Part shown: positions 43,424-56,900 of the stretch, in pieces
Layout of the letters: each line of letters starts with the position of its first letter
How positions within the stretch are numbered: position 1 is the stretch's first letter
From: Spirodela intermedia
Taxonomy: Eukaryota > Streptophyta > Magnoliopsida > Alismatales > Araceae
Length of the DNA: 64,000 nt
Reading direction: 5' to 3'
NCBI GenBank assembly: GCA_902729315.2
Contig: LR746264.1
Span: forward strand, 8,091,878 to 8,155,877
Position numbers and translations under genes: made by a program
The notes under the pieces: generated by a model
What the model was told of the DNA's origin: nothing
What the model saw: the letters and a program-made list of their open reading frames with translations, nothing else
The model's database searches: none

Positions 43424-44503
43424 CCCGACACACCCGGTGGGCCTTCGCTGTTTAGTTTATTTTGCTCCTTTCTTTTTCTCCTTCGCTTCCTGCTCTCCTC
43501 CCATCCCTCCCCCCAACGAGGAAGCCACCCAGCCAGCCATCCAACAGAAGGAAGAACGGGTTCTCTGGGGACGAGGAATCCGACTGGTTTGTCAATGTTT
43601 GTTTCCGCCACTCGCCGGATTCCTCCTCACCGGGCTCTGCAGATCGTTGGACGCTTCCGATAAATATTGTTTTTATCTTCCTCCAGATTAATCATTGCCC
43701 GCTTATCTTCTCTCTCCATCTATTTCTTCCCTCCGCCGGTGGAGGTCTTAAAGCCTGGCCTTCCGGTCCGTCGCCGGCGGAGCACCGTCTCCCCCCTGTC
43801 GTCACGACGACAGCGAGAACTGCTGGACTAGTAACGACCGACGGGCGGTAACCCCCGCTCCACCACAGCTGCCCCCTTTCGAACCGGGTCAAACACGGGG
43901 GCAGCTCTGCTTCCCTCCTCCGGGCTGGGATTTCGCAGAGGGAGATGGCGCCCTCTCCAAAAGTCAAAATCCCCGGGGTTTTAGAGAACAGGAGCGGCGG
44001 GATTCTCAGAACTCGGCCGGCGTAAAGAATGCCCCTCCGGCAGGGGCAAGCAAGGGCCATGTGATGGAATAAAGAATTCCCACAGTCTCCTTGGGATGTT
44101 GTCGGAATGGAGAGATTCGCTATGTATTCCCTACAAATGATTTTTTCTCTCTTTATCGCCATCCGTCGCTTGCAGGGCGCCCGACTGAGATTCCGCCACA
44201 TGGGTCGGGCGAGCTTCGAGACCTTCCGAGTTATAAAAGAACTGACTCGGCCGCCTAGTCGCGCGCTTGAATATCTGTGAAATGGTGCGGTGCTCCCCGG
44301 ATTTAATGCCCGGGCCATTTTCTTAATCGCGGCGCCGTGGATGGCCGGGGAGACCGGCACATGGCTCCGACTTGAGTGCTTCGAACGAGTCGCGTCTCCG
44401 AGCCGGAACCCTCGAGGGAGGTCAACGCCCACGTTGCCTCTGGACGGCGAGCCGGCGTGCCGCGATAAGAGGATTGCCCATGAGACTGCTCAGCACGGGA
44501 CAT

Positions 44504-44534
<31 letters not shown>

Positions 44535-44978
44535 GACCTTCAGATCATCATCATCTGTTACACGACAGGATGGAAAGGTCGAGATAGGGAGGAAACACGG
44601 GCCTGTAGGAGAAGTTGGCCTGGGCCTGAATCATTATTGAGAGGGGGGTAGAGGGAACGAGGCTACGTACGTTCAGAGGGTCTAGGGCAGGTAGGGCCTA
44701 GAGAGCCTACATCTCTTAGACTAGGTTAGGTCCCTCGGTCTCTCGTCTTCATCTTTTCAGCACTGCTCGAACTGTCACTTCCGTTCAAATCCCAAATACG
44801 GATGTCTGAGGCGGAAATCATCCTTGTCGGCCCTACGGCCCACATCCAAGGAAGACCCTCAGACTGTACGTATGATCGCGCGGGCAAAATTAAATCTTTA
44901 TAACCTGGGAGGGGAGATCGAGTAGCCATTCACCGCAAAACTTTGATAAGAAACGGCCGCGTAGAGGAGGGCCGCAGT
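43424..44978. other. Convergent intergenic region
   Basis: Space between the kinase stop and the EF-P stop, so it should hold both 3' UTRs. It is moderately GC-rich with a GA-rich tract near 44508-44535. No coding exon with recognisable motifs or splice continuity was found. Confidence 0.5.
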
Positions 44979-47900
44979 CTACGCTCGGCTCATGTACTGC
45001 CCGGTTCTCGTGTCGACCAGTATCTCGTCTCCGGTGTTCACAAACAGAGGGACATTCACGACTGCCCCCGTGTCCAGCGTTGCCGGCTTCGACCCTCCTG
45101 CAAAGTTGGAGACAAAATTAGGTTAGTCATAATCTTCGGAAGAAAACCCACTCGGACCAGTTCCTCCCGGTCGCTCTCCGTGCGGAGACTGTAGCTTCAC
45201 CTTACGCCATTATATTCAGTGTAGGATGAAATCGGCATTACCTTGAGCGGTGTCCCCTCGCAGGCCAGGGTCCACGTCGACGACCTTCAGTTTGACCGTG
45301 ATGGGGAGCTCGAAGTCGATGACCTGCACCAGAGGGGATGTTAGGGTAGCTTTAGCGACGGGGAAGGTTGCAGCTGGATTGCAGAGTGACGAGGGCATCA
45401 TACCCGCCCGTTCCAAGAGAGAAGAATGCAGTCCATGCCCTCTTTCAGCCACTTCACCTTGTCCCCGACATCCTTCTCATTCAGACGGATCTCTTCGTAG
45501 GAAGACTGCAGGGGAGCGATGCGTAAGCTTCTCTGAACTCCAACGTAAAAAAGCTCATGAAGAGCGCACCCCTGCTCCCATGACGGCTTCCTAAAGGGGA
45601 CGAGCATAGAAGAAAGTGAGAGTGATACCAGATCCATGAAGACGAACTGAGAACCATCCTTGTAGGTGAATTGCTTAGTCTCTTTGGACACATTTGCCTC
45701 GCTTAACTGGGAAAAAGGGTAATAATGGATTTTAAACGCGGAGAAAAAAAAGGAATAAATGTATATTTTTATATATATTTATTTATTTTGGAATGGTGAA
45801 TATGCTAGAAACAGAAAAGAAAATTTCTCAGGAAGATCATCATTAATTGGCTGATAATTTTCGGATGATTTACTGTTTTCAGAAACCAAGTTTCCTAGCC
45901 ATGTAAGACCGCACAGAGGGCCACGGTCTGAAATGGGACATTACCGTGCCGCCAGCTCGAAAAGTCTTCTCCACAACGTTGCCTGTAATGTAGTTGCGCA
46001 TTTTGGTCCTCACAAAGGCCGCACCTTTTCCGGGTTTCACGTGAAGAAATTCTGCAGTAGTCCACCACAAGCATATTCATAGATCTATAGATCAATAGAT
46101 ACACAGCATCTTATTAAGTCGACGGTCATTCATTATGGTCATCTTCGACTTAATGGCCTTTGGTTGGATAGACGGCTAAGATTACATCGAAAACACTATC
46201 ATTCACAAGATCCCATTTGCTTCCAGCTCCTATTCCTCTGGGGATTACTGAACTTGGATAAGCAGCCGCAGCCCACCCAGTCGCTGGAGAGATATTAAAT
46301 AAATACTCAACCATTAGCTGACTTGAACCACAGTGCCCAGCTGTACGCCGCCCTTTCTATCCACTGATGTGATTGAGTTAACAAATGACCATCATGGCTC
46401 CACTTAAATAGGATACCTAACTTGGTGGAAAACATTAATGTTTTCAAAAGATCAAGGCCAGTTCTTGTGGGTTATTGTACTTGTCTCTGCTTCTCCAAAA
46501 GTTTCCTTTTTTACTTATCTGAACGCATCGTGCGCTTCATGGGAATTAAAAAGTCAAACTTGCCAAACTATTGGAGAACTGGGAACTGTTTTGCCAACCT
46601 GTGTCCAAAAGATCCGTAGTCAAACACCAACGCAAATGGCCCCAAGTACGAAAATGGGTGGGCAGTCTGGTGGGGGAGGCTAATTGTGCTTTTTACGAAA
46701 AAATAGTTTCAGCCGGGGTAAATACGAACGACCAAATCAATTTTCTTCAAGAAAATAAAGGAATCGTCGTTTATTTTTATTTTTTTATTTCATGCAAACA
46801 AAAAGAAAAAAAGTAATGCCAAAAACCCACTATAGTCGTAGTTAATGGAGAAAAAATGTTTACGAAAAAAGAATTTTTCTATTCTTCGTTTCTTCAACTG
46901 CGTGTATTACACAAGGCACAAGAGTTGGTTCGAACCCACATTGAATTGAAAGGGGGAGGAGGAAGGGAAGATGCAGCTCCAATGGGGGATGAGTGGTAAC
47001 CAGACACTCAAATCTATGCTAGGGCAATCCCACAGCCAATATTTCTACAGTTCTTCAGTCAGCTATGCCATACAAGAAACTAACCTCAACCAGAGGAGCC
47101 GCAATGTAGACCGAGGTTCATCCCTCTCTCTACAAGTTCATCGAATAACTAATACTCATGACTGGAGGCTTACTTCCCCAATTTAGGGGTTACTACAGTC
47201 ACTGAGCTCATGGTGAAAAAAAGCTGACTATTAAAGTAACAAGCTGCGGTACAGTATCCAGATGATATCAACAGATATGAAATAAATTGAGGATTGTCGT
47301 TATATTTTTTCCTAGAAAGAACATATCATGCATTAATATGAACAAGAAAAAAAAAATTTTCCACCAATTTCGCTACCAAACGTTCTCCTGCACTCCTTCT
47401 TGAGAGGTAATTATATTTAATTCCCGACGTGGTCAATTTTTTTTCTTTCTTAGAACCCTGAAAGCCCTTACCCCATTACAGGCAGACCGGTTGATATGAT
47501 ATCGAGAAACGATAACAGCTATGAACAAACATGATTTTGCAGTAAAAATGGGTCAGAAACGCTAGTGGAAGTGCATCAGAAAAAAGAAGTTTTCATAAAA
47601 GCTCGGGAGCTCGACCAATAAGACTGTACAGGTTAGTTACACAGAAATGCATTCCGAAGAAAAAAATAAACACGAAATAATACAAGGGCAATCGCACTCT
47701 TATGCATAACGACGCCAGGAATTTTTCAAAAATCATCAATATGATTTTATCTCCGATAAGAATATCATTTTTCAAAATGTGGGATGCCAGCGTTGACAAC
47801 AGAAGAAACCCCTGGAGCAAGAACAGCAAATCGTACCTAAAACCCTCCATGGAGCCCCGTCCACTTCAACGTTGATGCCCACCTTAATGTCGTTGCTCGT

Positions 47901-48143
47901 CAAAGCATATATTCCTGCATTCAGAACAAAGAACAGGAGACTAATTCACAGGAGTCGGGAATCAGGATCGGGGGAGAGGAAAGGCGGCCGAAGAACAAGA
48001 CACTAACTTGGGAACCTGGAGCGCCTGGGGAATCCGTGGTGGACGGGATATCTCGTCGGGAGGCGCAGTGGGTTTAAGGGAGTAGCGAGGGAGAAGCGGA
48101 CTTGAGGGTTCGACGTGGGCCGCAGAGAACCGATTCCCGCCAT
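44979..48143 (-). CDS. Plastid-type translation elongation factor P (EF-P)
   Basis: Helps bacterial-type ribosomes form difficult peptide bonds such as polyproline. Exons on the - strand: 48143-48008, 47914-47837, 46051-45945, 45706-45629, 45505-45404, 45323-45242, 45097-44979, giving 233 residues. An N-terminal Ser/Pro/Arg-rich transit peptide (about 45 residues, exon 1) precedes the KOW-like domain ([26 protein letters not shown]) and two OB-type domains ending [16 protein letters not shown]. Lys80 in the PGKG loop matches the modified lysine of bacterial EF-P. The 1.8-kb intron 46052-47836 holds only AT-rich sequence. The organelle is inferred from the transit peptide and remembered plastid homologues. 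Confidence 0.94.
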
Positions 48144-48287
48144 CGTCGTCTCTCTACTTCTATCTGAGAAGCAGAGGAGCTCTGAGAAGAGCCCCCCCAA
48201 ACGACCCAGATGATAAGGGAAAGATAGAGGGACGAGGGAGAGCTGACGTGGGCAGGGGCGACATGATGCTCCCTCACGTGCTACCAA

Positions 48288-48295
48288 TTATATAA
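48288..48295 (-). promoter_or_regulatory. Candidate TATA box of the EF-P gene
   Basis: The palindromic TTATATAA lies about 145 bp upstream of the EF-P ATG on the - strand. It would give a leader of about 110 nt. Weakly supported. Confidence 0.35.
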
Positions 48296-48299
48296 GGGC

Positions 48300-51200
48300 T
48301 TATATGCAAATAAAATTTCCATAAGCGTAAATGATAAAAGGGAATACATTTTTTATGATCTATAAAATAAAATAAAATAAAATATCACTTTTTGGGTTAA
48401 ATTTCGTGCCTACGGTGGCGTCGATGTTTCCAGAGTCCGGGTTGTGCTATAAAAACCCATTTGTGTCAGCTGCTGTTGTGGCCATCACGTCCTATGTGAT
48501 CACCCAATGGAGATCTTTGATGGTTTCTCATGGGCTGCGTCATGTGGGGTCTCCTCCAGTCGCATGGAACTCTGGAAAGGTTTTTGATTCAGTTGCAGAT
48601 AGAGAAAGGACGGCGTCGTGTCCCCGCCTTAGAGAGGAAGATCTCGGGGATGCGGCCTAGCGTCATGGAAGATCTCAGAAAAAGAGGATGGCTATGTCCC
48701 CGATGGGTCGTGATTGTCGATTCTTCCGAGAGGGGAGTAGCTGGACTGCGGTCATTGTACTGATGCCATGCGCTATTCGACGAGCATGGACGTACATGAA
48801 CAGCGGTGCTCAACCTGGTAAGGGGCCGCGTCTTATGTTTCAATATTCTTAGGCCGTCACAGGGCTCAGGGAGGCTCATGTTCTTGAATTCTAGGATCCA
48901 GTGAAGGATTGTTGACAAAGGGTGGAATTTGGAAACGGCAATGAAGAAGGCGTTTCATTGTGCAAGAGGTGAATCAGGTTATCCATTGCTATCAGGTGTG
49001 ACTTGTATTTCGGGCCCAGGTTTGTGACATGATGTGACCATGCGTGCGGGGCATCGCCTGAAATAGCGTATAAAGCATAAGAAGGGAAAATGGACTCGGT
49101 TATAGTCGGAAGAAGCGCATCTCTTGTCCAGTTCACATCCTGGAGTCTGCTAGGACATATCTCCCAGACATTCTAACGTGAAATCTGACTAAAAGATGCA
49201 CTTGAAAATCGATGAATTCTCTTCATTTATGCATCTTACCTGGGATCAATGAATGAAAACTTTGTCAGTTTCACCTTATAAGTTCTGAGAGATGCCCTTC
49301 ATTTTGCCAGCTTAAAAACAGATGCCCTGCTGTCAACAAAAACAGAATCCATTTTCCCTGTCACTTGTCTTTTGCCTGAGAGCTCTCCTCGTTGTAAGAG
49401 TATTAGGATGAGTTATGAGCCTCGGGCTAGGAAGGCTGTAGTGTACTGATTATGGATGGGTCTTAATACTACACGCAGAGCATCAATAATTTTCGTACAA
49501 AAAATTGAAATTGTATCACTCAGACTATCGGAATGTATTAAAAGTATGAAATAATGTACCATCCTGCTGTTTGTCTAATTTGACTCCTTTAGATGGGTAA
49601 AGATAAACAATTATTTCGTGCAAAACTTAACACAACCTTTTAATGATGGAGCGGTATTATTTGATAATTTGATATTTGAGAGAAGCTAATGACCGGAGAA
49701 ACTCACCTGCATTTTGGAATGTGTTTGTTTTATGATATAGTTTTATGTAATTATTGCCATTGAGGCAGTGCCTTGGGGACAGTTATATCAAGTGTTATCC
49801 CATGAAGTGCTTTTGTTGCTAAGGATATCACATGCAATTAGTCAATACATCTTGCAGGATGCCTGAGACTGGACTATAATTTCTTTTTCTATTTTCTCAA
49901 AACTAATTTTTGATAATTAAAAATATTTCAGAAAGAATTGGAGCATCAAACTGATGTTCAATTTTGTACTGAGTGGAGTAGGTCAATACAGTTTAATTGC
50001 GTGTCTTAATTTGTCCTTTCCCTGTGAGATTCAATAGTTCCTCACGTGGACCACAAATTTTAAGCATTTTCATCTCAAGATAACTACCTAATCTAAACTG
50101 TGGAGTTCCAATTACATGTGAAAAACTTTCGCCCATCTCAATCTAAATCATTCATCCCTGAGAGGATTAGGTCCATATATTTTAATAAAAGGTGCAGAAA
50201 GCTGCATTGTAGAGTTCCATGCATGCATGCATTTGTCTTCTTTATTGAAGACTTTATAAAAATGCACTCCGCCTATGGATTGACTATCAACGACACGAAA
50301 ACCAAACTAAGATGTATGTGTGCAACTTTTATTCCTAAAAGAATTGAGGGTTTAATTACAAAATATAAGTTGGAGGTAAATTATTTCATGTTAAGCTCAA
50401 AGGTGATGAATAAAAGGACCGGCAATGTGGCCAACTGCAGAGAGGCATGAAATTTTTGTCAGTTGGCCTTTCTATCCTGCACTTCTCAATTAGTCGTCAT
50501 CCAGAATTCCACACCTTCATGCATGAAGTGATTTACACAGAGCTACTACTAAATCATTTACGAATAATCGTCTTTGGTGAATACCAAATTTTCTTGGACC
50601 AATATAAAATTTGCAAAAGATTAGACATTGTAAGCTCCAATATTTTACTTGTGGACAAGTTCCGAAAAAGTGGCATGCTTGAATGTTGTTTGAGAAAACC
50701 ACTTGCGTCTTAATGAGCTTTAAAGTAGTTGATTTTTTTATGGATTTGAAAGCTTAAATTTGAGAAAGTTCATTTGGATTCTGAAATTAATGACCTTCGA
50801 AAATCTATGCCGAACTAACTATTGGAAACGAACCCTCACCAATGCTACAAAAATGACTTATTTTTGGCACTCTTTTCCAATTTTTTAAAATGGTTTTGAC
50901 ACAGACAGCCTGTGTTGTCACGCATGATGGCATTTGTTGATGCGTGCCAACATTTCTACTCTATGATAATATCTTGCTTTTGTTTCTCAATACCTCAAGT
51001 GTTTCTACTTGGCTATTTTTAATATATTTTATGCTTGTGAAATTGCTATAAAATATATTTTAAATATATTTTATTCTTACAGACAGCCTGTGTTTTAATA
51101 TACATTAAGATGATAATTTATTAACACCCTGACACAGTTTGCACAGAGTGGCTAATTTTATATGTGCACATTCCAAAATCGAGAAATTGTTATCTTGAAA

Positions 51201-51917
51201 CAATTCATTAGGATGTGTTGAAGAGATTATAGAATGCATGTTGTCAAACCATCACATTTTCATTTGCAAAGCTGAGTGACAAATGATTCCAGCAAGTTGA
51301 GATTGTCTAATAAGGTTGTAATGGTGTGGAAACAGTACGCAGTATGGAAACGAAGATTCCAACAGTTGGGTTGTTTTGTGGAATATTACCTGGAAGATTA
51401 TGAAAACTTTCAAGAATGTATAAGAATGTGTAAAACTCACCTGTTGATGATTTTCCATTATCCTTGCGATCATCATCCTTTTTGGTGTTCTATTGCGTTA
51501 GTATACTTCGAAAAATGAGGCAAATTTGAAAAAAAAATGAAAATCAAAACTCTTGATTTTCAAATTCTCTTCATCTTATGTTTTACATCATACCTTGCAG
51601 CAAGCACCACAAAGTCTATTATTAGGAAGGCAAGCAATTGCAAATTGCTCCTTGCGCTCAAATCATTGAATATTTTTTGACATGTTGATGATGATGAATT
51701 CTGAATCAATAGCTTCGTATTTGTTGCATCCAAAGTGAAGAGAATTGTATTTATGAGCAAGCAGTTGGCCGAATGAAATACAGTGGGCAGGGGGGGGGGG
51801 GGTTAAATCTACTGCCCTATTCTTGTGATACATGGACAGAAATCAGAACGGTTCACAATAAAGAAGGGAAAATGCATGCTTCAGACGCCATCCAAATTGA
51901 ATTTGACTTGGCCGTGT
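48300..51917. other. Gene-poor intergenic region
   Basis: About 3.6 kb with no supportable gene on either strand. The part 48390-49150 is less AT-rich than the rest and may be a decayed coding or transposon fragment, but no motif is recognisable. The remainder is AT-rich. A G13 homopolymer lies at 51790-51802, just before the 3' end of the next gene. Confidence 0.5.
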
Positions 51918-54321
51918 TCAAAAGCAGGAAACATTATCCATTGACATGATAAAGTTGCACGCAGAATATAAGGATGCTGCTGCAGCTCTCACCGCATAGT
52001 CCCCCTCCAAAGCGTCCCCCTGCTTCAACCTGCCGTCAGGGAGAAAATTCTCAGGTAAGAACCCATCCAAGACTAAATGAACTACATGTTGAAGAAGATT
52101 GATTCACAGAATGGTTACACGTTCGCGGATCATTAATTGGATGAAACTGATGAGCATATTAAAGCAACTGAGAAAATCATATGATAGATTTTGCTTGATT
52201 GCATTTACCTGCCGTTATGTGAGGAACCAGCACACATCGATGCGTCCTCTTTCACAGATTTCAGTCCCTTTTCGCATTTTATCTGCATTTCTTTCACCTG
52301 TTGCAGCAGCCTCTCCTGAACAAAAGAGAAAACGTAGATATCTCATGATGTGATGAATTTAACATTTGCACGAACTGATGGAAAAGCTCCAGTTTAATGC
52401 TATTCCCCATCCTTTAGACGGTGTCCATGGTGTTCTTTCTCATTGACTTACAAGATGTGTTCCCTCCTCAGACAAGGCCATGTCCATCTGATTGAAGAGG
52501 ATCCTCCATCTCCTCCCGTGATCAACAGAGGCTGCGTACTTTTCGGAGGTGGCATCTGACTGTTGGAAGTAACAGTTATTCTCTTGGCTTGACGAAGGTT
52601 CGGCTAACACCAGGTAGGGTAGCTCTTTCTGGATCACATACCGCACTCTCTTCCTACTTCGTCTCAGAGCTACGTCAGGCAGTAGAACATTCGCAGGATT
52701 AGCAATGGTGCCATGAATCGTATATATTAGCGCACTATGGGAAGCAAACAGTTCAAGCCAATCATTACCAGCTAGACGGCCTCTGGTGTCCTGATACAGA
52801 AGCTCCAACCATTGAGAAGCAACAGTGGCCGCTACAACAAGAAAGACCCAAGTTAGTTCCTCCGATGTATGCTTCCTCTAGCTTGCCCATTACTGTAAAT
52901 GGATATCTGGCAGAAACTTGAAATCGAAGTACAGTCAAATCAAAGTTCATGACCCGGAAAGAGACTCACCTTTTAGAGAGAGGGAGCCGACACTGTCTCG
53001 GTTCCCTGGAGCATCCTCAGTAGACAAGCTGCTGACATTCTCTGATGGCATTGTTCCACCAGTAGTCAGTTTCAGCGCGAGGATATCGTCCTCGTCTCTG
53101 GAGGACGCGTGAGATGAGACATGCCTATTGCGGAATCTCTCGTCCTCCAAACCCAGTTCACTGATCTCACCCTTGCTCTCAGGGACTGAAAAATTGAACA
53201 ACTTGTTCGATGGAAGGTTGAGCCTCCTGGGCCCCCTGTTCTTCCCATCCCTGTTCCACCTCCTGGGCTCGCCTCCGTCGGCGAGCCCGTCGGCCAGTCC
53301 CTCGGCTTTCTCGGACCTGACTATCGCCTCAATTATGGAATGGACCTGCTTGCTGTTCCTCACATGGTTGATGATCCCGGGATTCAACCCAGAGAGGAGC
53401 CCACTCGGAGAGGTGATCTTGGTGAACCTGTTAACCTGCTCTCTCTTTGCAGTCTCTGGCTTCTTCTGTTCCTCCTCTTTCCTCCTCTTCGCCGGACGGC
53501 CACGCTGCTTCGGGACGGGGGGGATCCCCCCGTGTGAAGAGGTAAGGAAGCCGTTCTGCTTCATCTCCCTCCATCTCCTCAGCGGCTCGCTCTCCTCCAG
53601 AGGCCCAGTCGTGCTCCCACACTCCGAGGGATCCGCAGGCCTCGCTTGGCCCAGGTTCCTGTACGGGTGGAACGGATTGTGCTCCGTGGAATCTGAGACG
53701 TCTACCACGTTGAGGTCCAGCCCAAGGCCCGCGAAGGGCTTGACGCCGGAATTCTGGCTTCTCTCCGCCGTTTCTGGTAGAAGAGAGGATTGAGAATTGC
53801 CCTCTTGGCCCAGACCGAGGCAGGCGACAGAACCAGTGCCCTGCACACACGTCTGTCGTTTGCTCGTATGAGAGGACCCGTCTCCATCAGTGGACGATTC
53901 AAGATCCGCTTCGTCTCTTGAGGAGGCTCTCAATCCTGAATCATCATGGGTATTGATCCCTCAGAATCAGAGCTGGACTATTTATAGATGCCGAGGAGGA
54001 AATTGGGCACATGTCCGCAGTGAATTTATCCCGTGGAATTTTATGAATTAGTGTGAAAGAAGACGAACCTTCTCCGTGGAGAATAGACTCGAGATCCCGC
54101 ATTTTGATCCGCTCAGATCCCAGATCTTCCCCATCATCCGGGCCCTCGTCGAGGCTTCTTCCGTCTCCGACGTTCTGGGCAGAGGAGAAGAGAGTGAGTG
54201 AAGGCGAAGAAGGACAAAATGGCGCGCGACGAGGGGAAGGCGGAATCCTTGCGAGAGACAGGAGACCCCGAACCTTGGAGCAAGATCTGAGAGCAGAGAG
54301 CGAACGGCCTGGACAATCCAT
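51918..54321 (-). CDS. Conserved plant protein of unknown function with RGRP AT-hook-like motif
   Basis: Exons on the - strand: 54321-54069, 53935-52970, 52831-52769, 52669-52452, 52315-52209, 52029-51918. The 572-residue model is phase-consistent throughout. Features in order: GLDLNVVDVS, ECGSTTGPLEE, a basic PKQRGRPAKRRK segment (about 227-238; RGRP is AT-hook-like and probably part of a nuclear signal), SGLLSGLNPGIINHVRNSKQ, SQWLELLYQDTRGRLAALRR, a helical stretch (RWRILFNQMDMALSEEG into ERLLQQVKEMQ) and the tail AVRAAAASLYSACNFIM. I recall uncharacterised plant proteins with this whole pattern, so it is a genuine conserved family; a nuclear, DNA-associated role is inferred only. The open frame extends upstream of ATG 54321, but this MDCPGRSLSALRS start looks natural. 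Confidence 0.85.
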
Positions 54322-54476
54322 CCGTCGGTTCAAGAAGCTGCCTTTCCCAGCCGCAAACCCAAACCGGCGGGGACGAGGAAGAAGAAGAAGAAGAAGAAAG
54401 AGGTGAAGAGGAAAAGCGAGGGAAAGAAGAACAAGCGGTGACAGGAAGGGACGCCAGCGGTGGGTTGCAGATTTGA

Positions 54477-54490
54477 ATTTAGGGTTAGGG
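54477..54490 (-). promoter_or_regulatory. Telo-box-like motif upstream of the RGRP gene
   Basis: The - strand reads GCCCTAACCCTAAATT, two plant telomere-type units about 155 bp upstream of the start codon at 54321. Telo-boxes are common in promoters of plant genes active in dividing cells. Two units only, so this is a promoter motif and not a telomere. Confidence 0.45.
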
Positions 54491-54522
54491 CTGAGAGGGT
54501 TCATAGATGGGTTTGGGACGAA

Positions 54523-54552
54523 GACGACGACGACGACGACGACGACGACGAC
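54523..54552. repeat. (GAC)n trinucleotide repeat
   Basis: Ten GAC units about 200 bp upstream of the RGRP gene start codon. A shorter GAA/AGA run lies near 54380-54402. Confidence 0.95.
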
Positions 54553-55464
54553 ATATTTGAATCCTGAGTGTCGCTCCCTGATGCTCCCTCTCACTGCCTT
54601 CTTTCCCCAACGGTGGCGTCTCGTCCGATTCAAATTCGAAACGCGGCGGCGGAGTGGCCACCAGATGAGGATGGAGATATTTGAATGTAGATCTGCCGGC
54701 TCTGGTGCCGCCTTTTTCGAGGGAAAGCGGTCTCTAAACCTCTTCCTTTGGAGTCCCCACGTGGCCCGGCCGGTCGTCGGGAAAGTCCACAGGGCACGCT
54801 CGAACCGCCTCACCCCGAACCGGCCGGGCGATCCGTCGTGATTCGTACGGATCGCCCCGGTGAAGCGGTACGAGATTTTGAGAGCCCGTAGTGGACGTAC
54901 CACGGCCCAAACCACACTCCACCAGTTGGATTTTTTTTTATTTATGCAATCGAATAAGCAGATAATATCGTCCAAGATCGTGGCTTTTTACCCGTCAAGT
55001 GAGACCAATTTTTTAATATAGTTCCAAACTTAGTATTGAAGTACTTGCTTCTCCCCCCATATGAAGTTAGATGGGTCAACAGGAACCGATGGCTAACTAC
55101 CTTCAATCCCCAAACATGCATGTATGGCACTGTGTTGCCAAGTAAACCGTAGTTTGGGCAAGGGCTATCGTCAGCATTATATCTCTCTCTCTCTCTCTCC
55201 CCCTCCCTCTTGTATTGCCTTGTATTCTCTTCAAGGTATTTGGCAAACTATTGTTTGTTTTTTATGTGAGTTATCATTGTCTATAGTATTATCTATAATG
55301 GGTTTACAATAATATGTCATCCTCAACTTCCTTTTCCATCCAAATCAAATGGTGGAGCTAACCTCTCCTCTCGTCCATAGTGGAATGACATATTTGTGAT
55401 GCCACTCCTAGATGTATTATCATCTTTCCCTAAAGAGAACCTAATAAGAGTATCAGATTATCAT

Positions 55465-56243
55465 TGATAAGTCTTTATTATCATGAGTTTTAAAAAATAA
55501 ATAAATAAAAATCTTATTTAAGACAAATTATAGTAAATAAAATTATATTTTTGTTGAATTATGAAAATTCAATTTTAGTTAGTTAATATATATTTTTGAT
55601 TAATTATGTGATTTTATGTGAATTTATCTAACTTTTATAATTATATTTTTGAGATAAATGAAGATAAATAAATAAAATAAAAATATAGAAAAAGGAGGAC
55701 CCGTCAACCATGTGGGCCCATAAGTAGGTCAAAATCATAGTCATGTGGAGCCAATAGTAGAGGGCTTAATTGGTTAAGGACTAATAGGAGACACACATGT
55801 GATGTCACTCTCCTTCCATGTCACTGGTGGCTAGTTCGGTGTGGGGTAAGGAGTGGTCGTATATGTGTGTGAGAGAGTTATTAATTACATAATCTTGTAT
55901 GACTATATATTTGTCTCATAACTTGAAAAATAAGTGATGTGAGACTAAACTTGCTTACAACTTCTCATAACATTTTTTAGGATTTTTAATACTTATAATA
56001 CCCTTAGTTTGTGACAAAAAGATACCCTTATGACATTACCTTATAAGGGTATTCTCATATAGGCAGGCGATCAACGAGGGTTTGAACCCCACCAAAGCTA
56101 AAATTTATATTTTTCTATGATTAAATCATATTTTTTTTGTGAAGTGCCGATTAACAATTAAATCGTTAGAATAACTCAATCATTAGTGAAAATCTCATCA
56201 ACTCGATTTGTAGAAAATCGTTATCCCAAATTATTGAATGATT
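55465..56243 (+). repeat. Dispersed ~780-bp repeat, copy A
   Basis: Starts TGATAAGTCTTTATTATC and shares ordered blocks with the copies at 62375 and 63534: ATCATGAGTT, TTGAGATAAATGAAG, CACTCTCCTTCC, TGTGGGG(T)AAGGAGTGGT, ATGTGGGACT-like, GGGTATT, a GGTTTGAACCC-type box, and ACTCAATCATT. The AT-rich, TG-initiated structure suggests a solo LTR or a short non-autonomous element. The 3' boundary is approximate. Confidence 0.75.
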
Positions 56244-56570
56244 CTAGATAAAAAGATCACGAATCTATCGAGTAAATTATCTTTGATTAGTCAATGAATA
56301 AGTCATTGTCAGAAAGAGAAGGATCTATCAAGAGATGAGTCACTATCTTTTGAGAACGTACCAAATATGTGGCGTATCCTCTTACTATGCAGACCTAAAG
56401 ATGAAGCTCTTTAGAATGTGCCCCACCTCAATGCAACTTATCTCTATTGGGTGATAACCGTTAGAGATCTACAAAGTCGTTATTTTTTTGTTCTGTCGAG
56501 TGACAACCATCAAAAATATTTTATCAACCCACCTTATTAATTTATAGACTTTGAAAAAAGATCTAGAGAT

Positions 56571-56900
56571 TACTTATATTATCCATGTCTAAGGAGAGCT
56601 TTTAAGGATATAATATGATAGTCCCTTCGAATATTTAAGATTCTGATGTATCGTCATCATGATGTTGGAACCCTGTTATATTATTTTTAATTAATTTAAC
56701 TTCTACCATCATATTCTAATATTCAAAAGAAGATATAAAGTATGTCTAGATTGTCCATATCTAAGGAGAGCTTTTAGGGTTGTGGACATCGTTCAATAAT
56801 CTTTCTGAACACACATAAATCTGATGATTGCTATTGCGAGGTCAGAACTCTGCCTTTCTTATTTTTAACTTAATTTTTTCTTTTTTTTTAATACTTTGTG
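56571..56900. repeat. Diverged two-copy tandem duplication (~169 bp)
   Basis: The block containing TCTAAGGAGAGCTTTTA occurs at about 56588 and 56757, a 169-bp offset. It is followed in both copies by a TCTGATG-type segment and by TTATTTTTAA(TT)TTAATTT. The copies are substantially diverged. Confidence 0.65.

Noticed and set aside
48406-49136. Overlapping frames on both strands near 48.4-49.1 kb
   Set aside because: No motif, no splice continuity and similar frames on both strands; probably chance or a decayed sequence.
54477-54490. Interstitial telomere repeat
   Set aside because: Only two units are present and they lie in a promoter position, so telo-box is the better reading.
53944-54975. 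Longer N terminus of the RGRP protein upstream of ATG 54321
   Set aside because: The upstream part crosses GAC and GAA repeats and a telo-box and is low-complexity; a conserved-looking start begins at MDCPGRSLSALRS.
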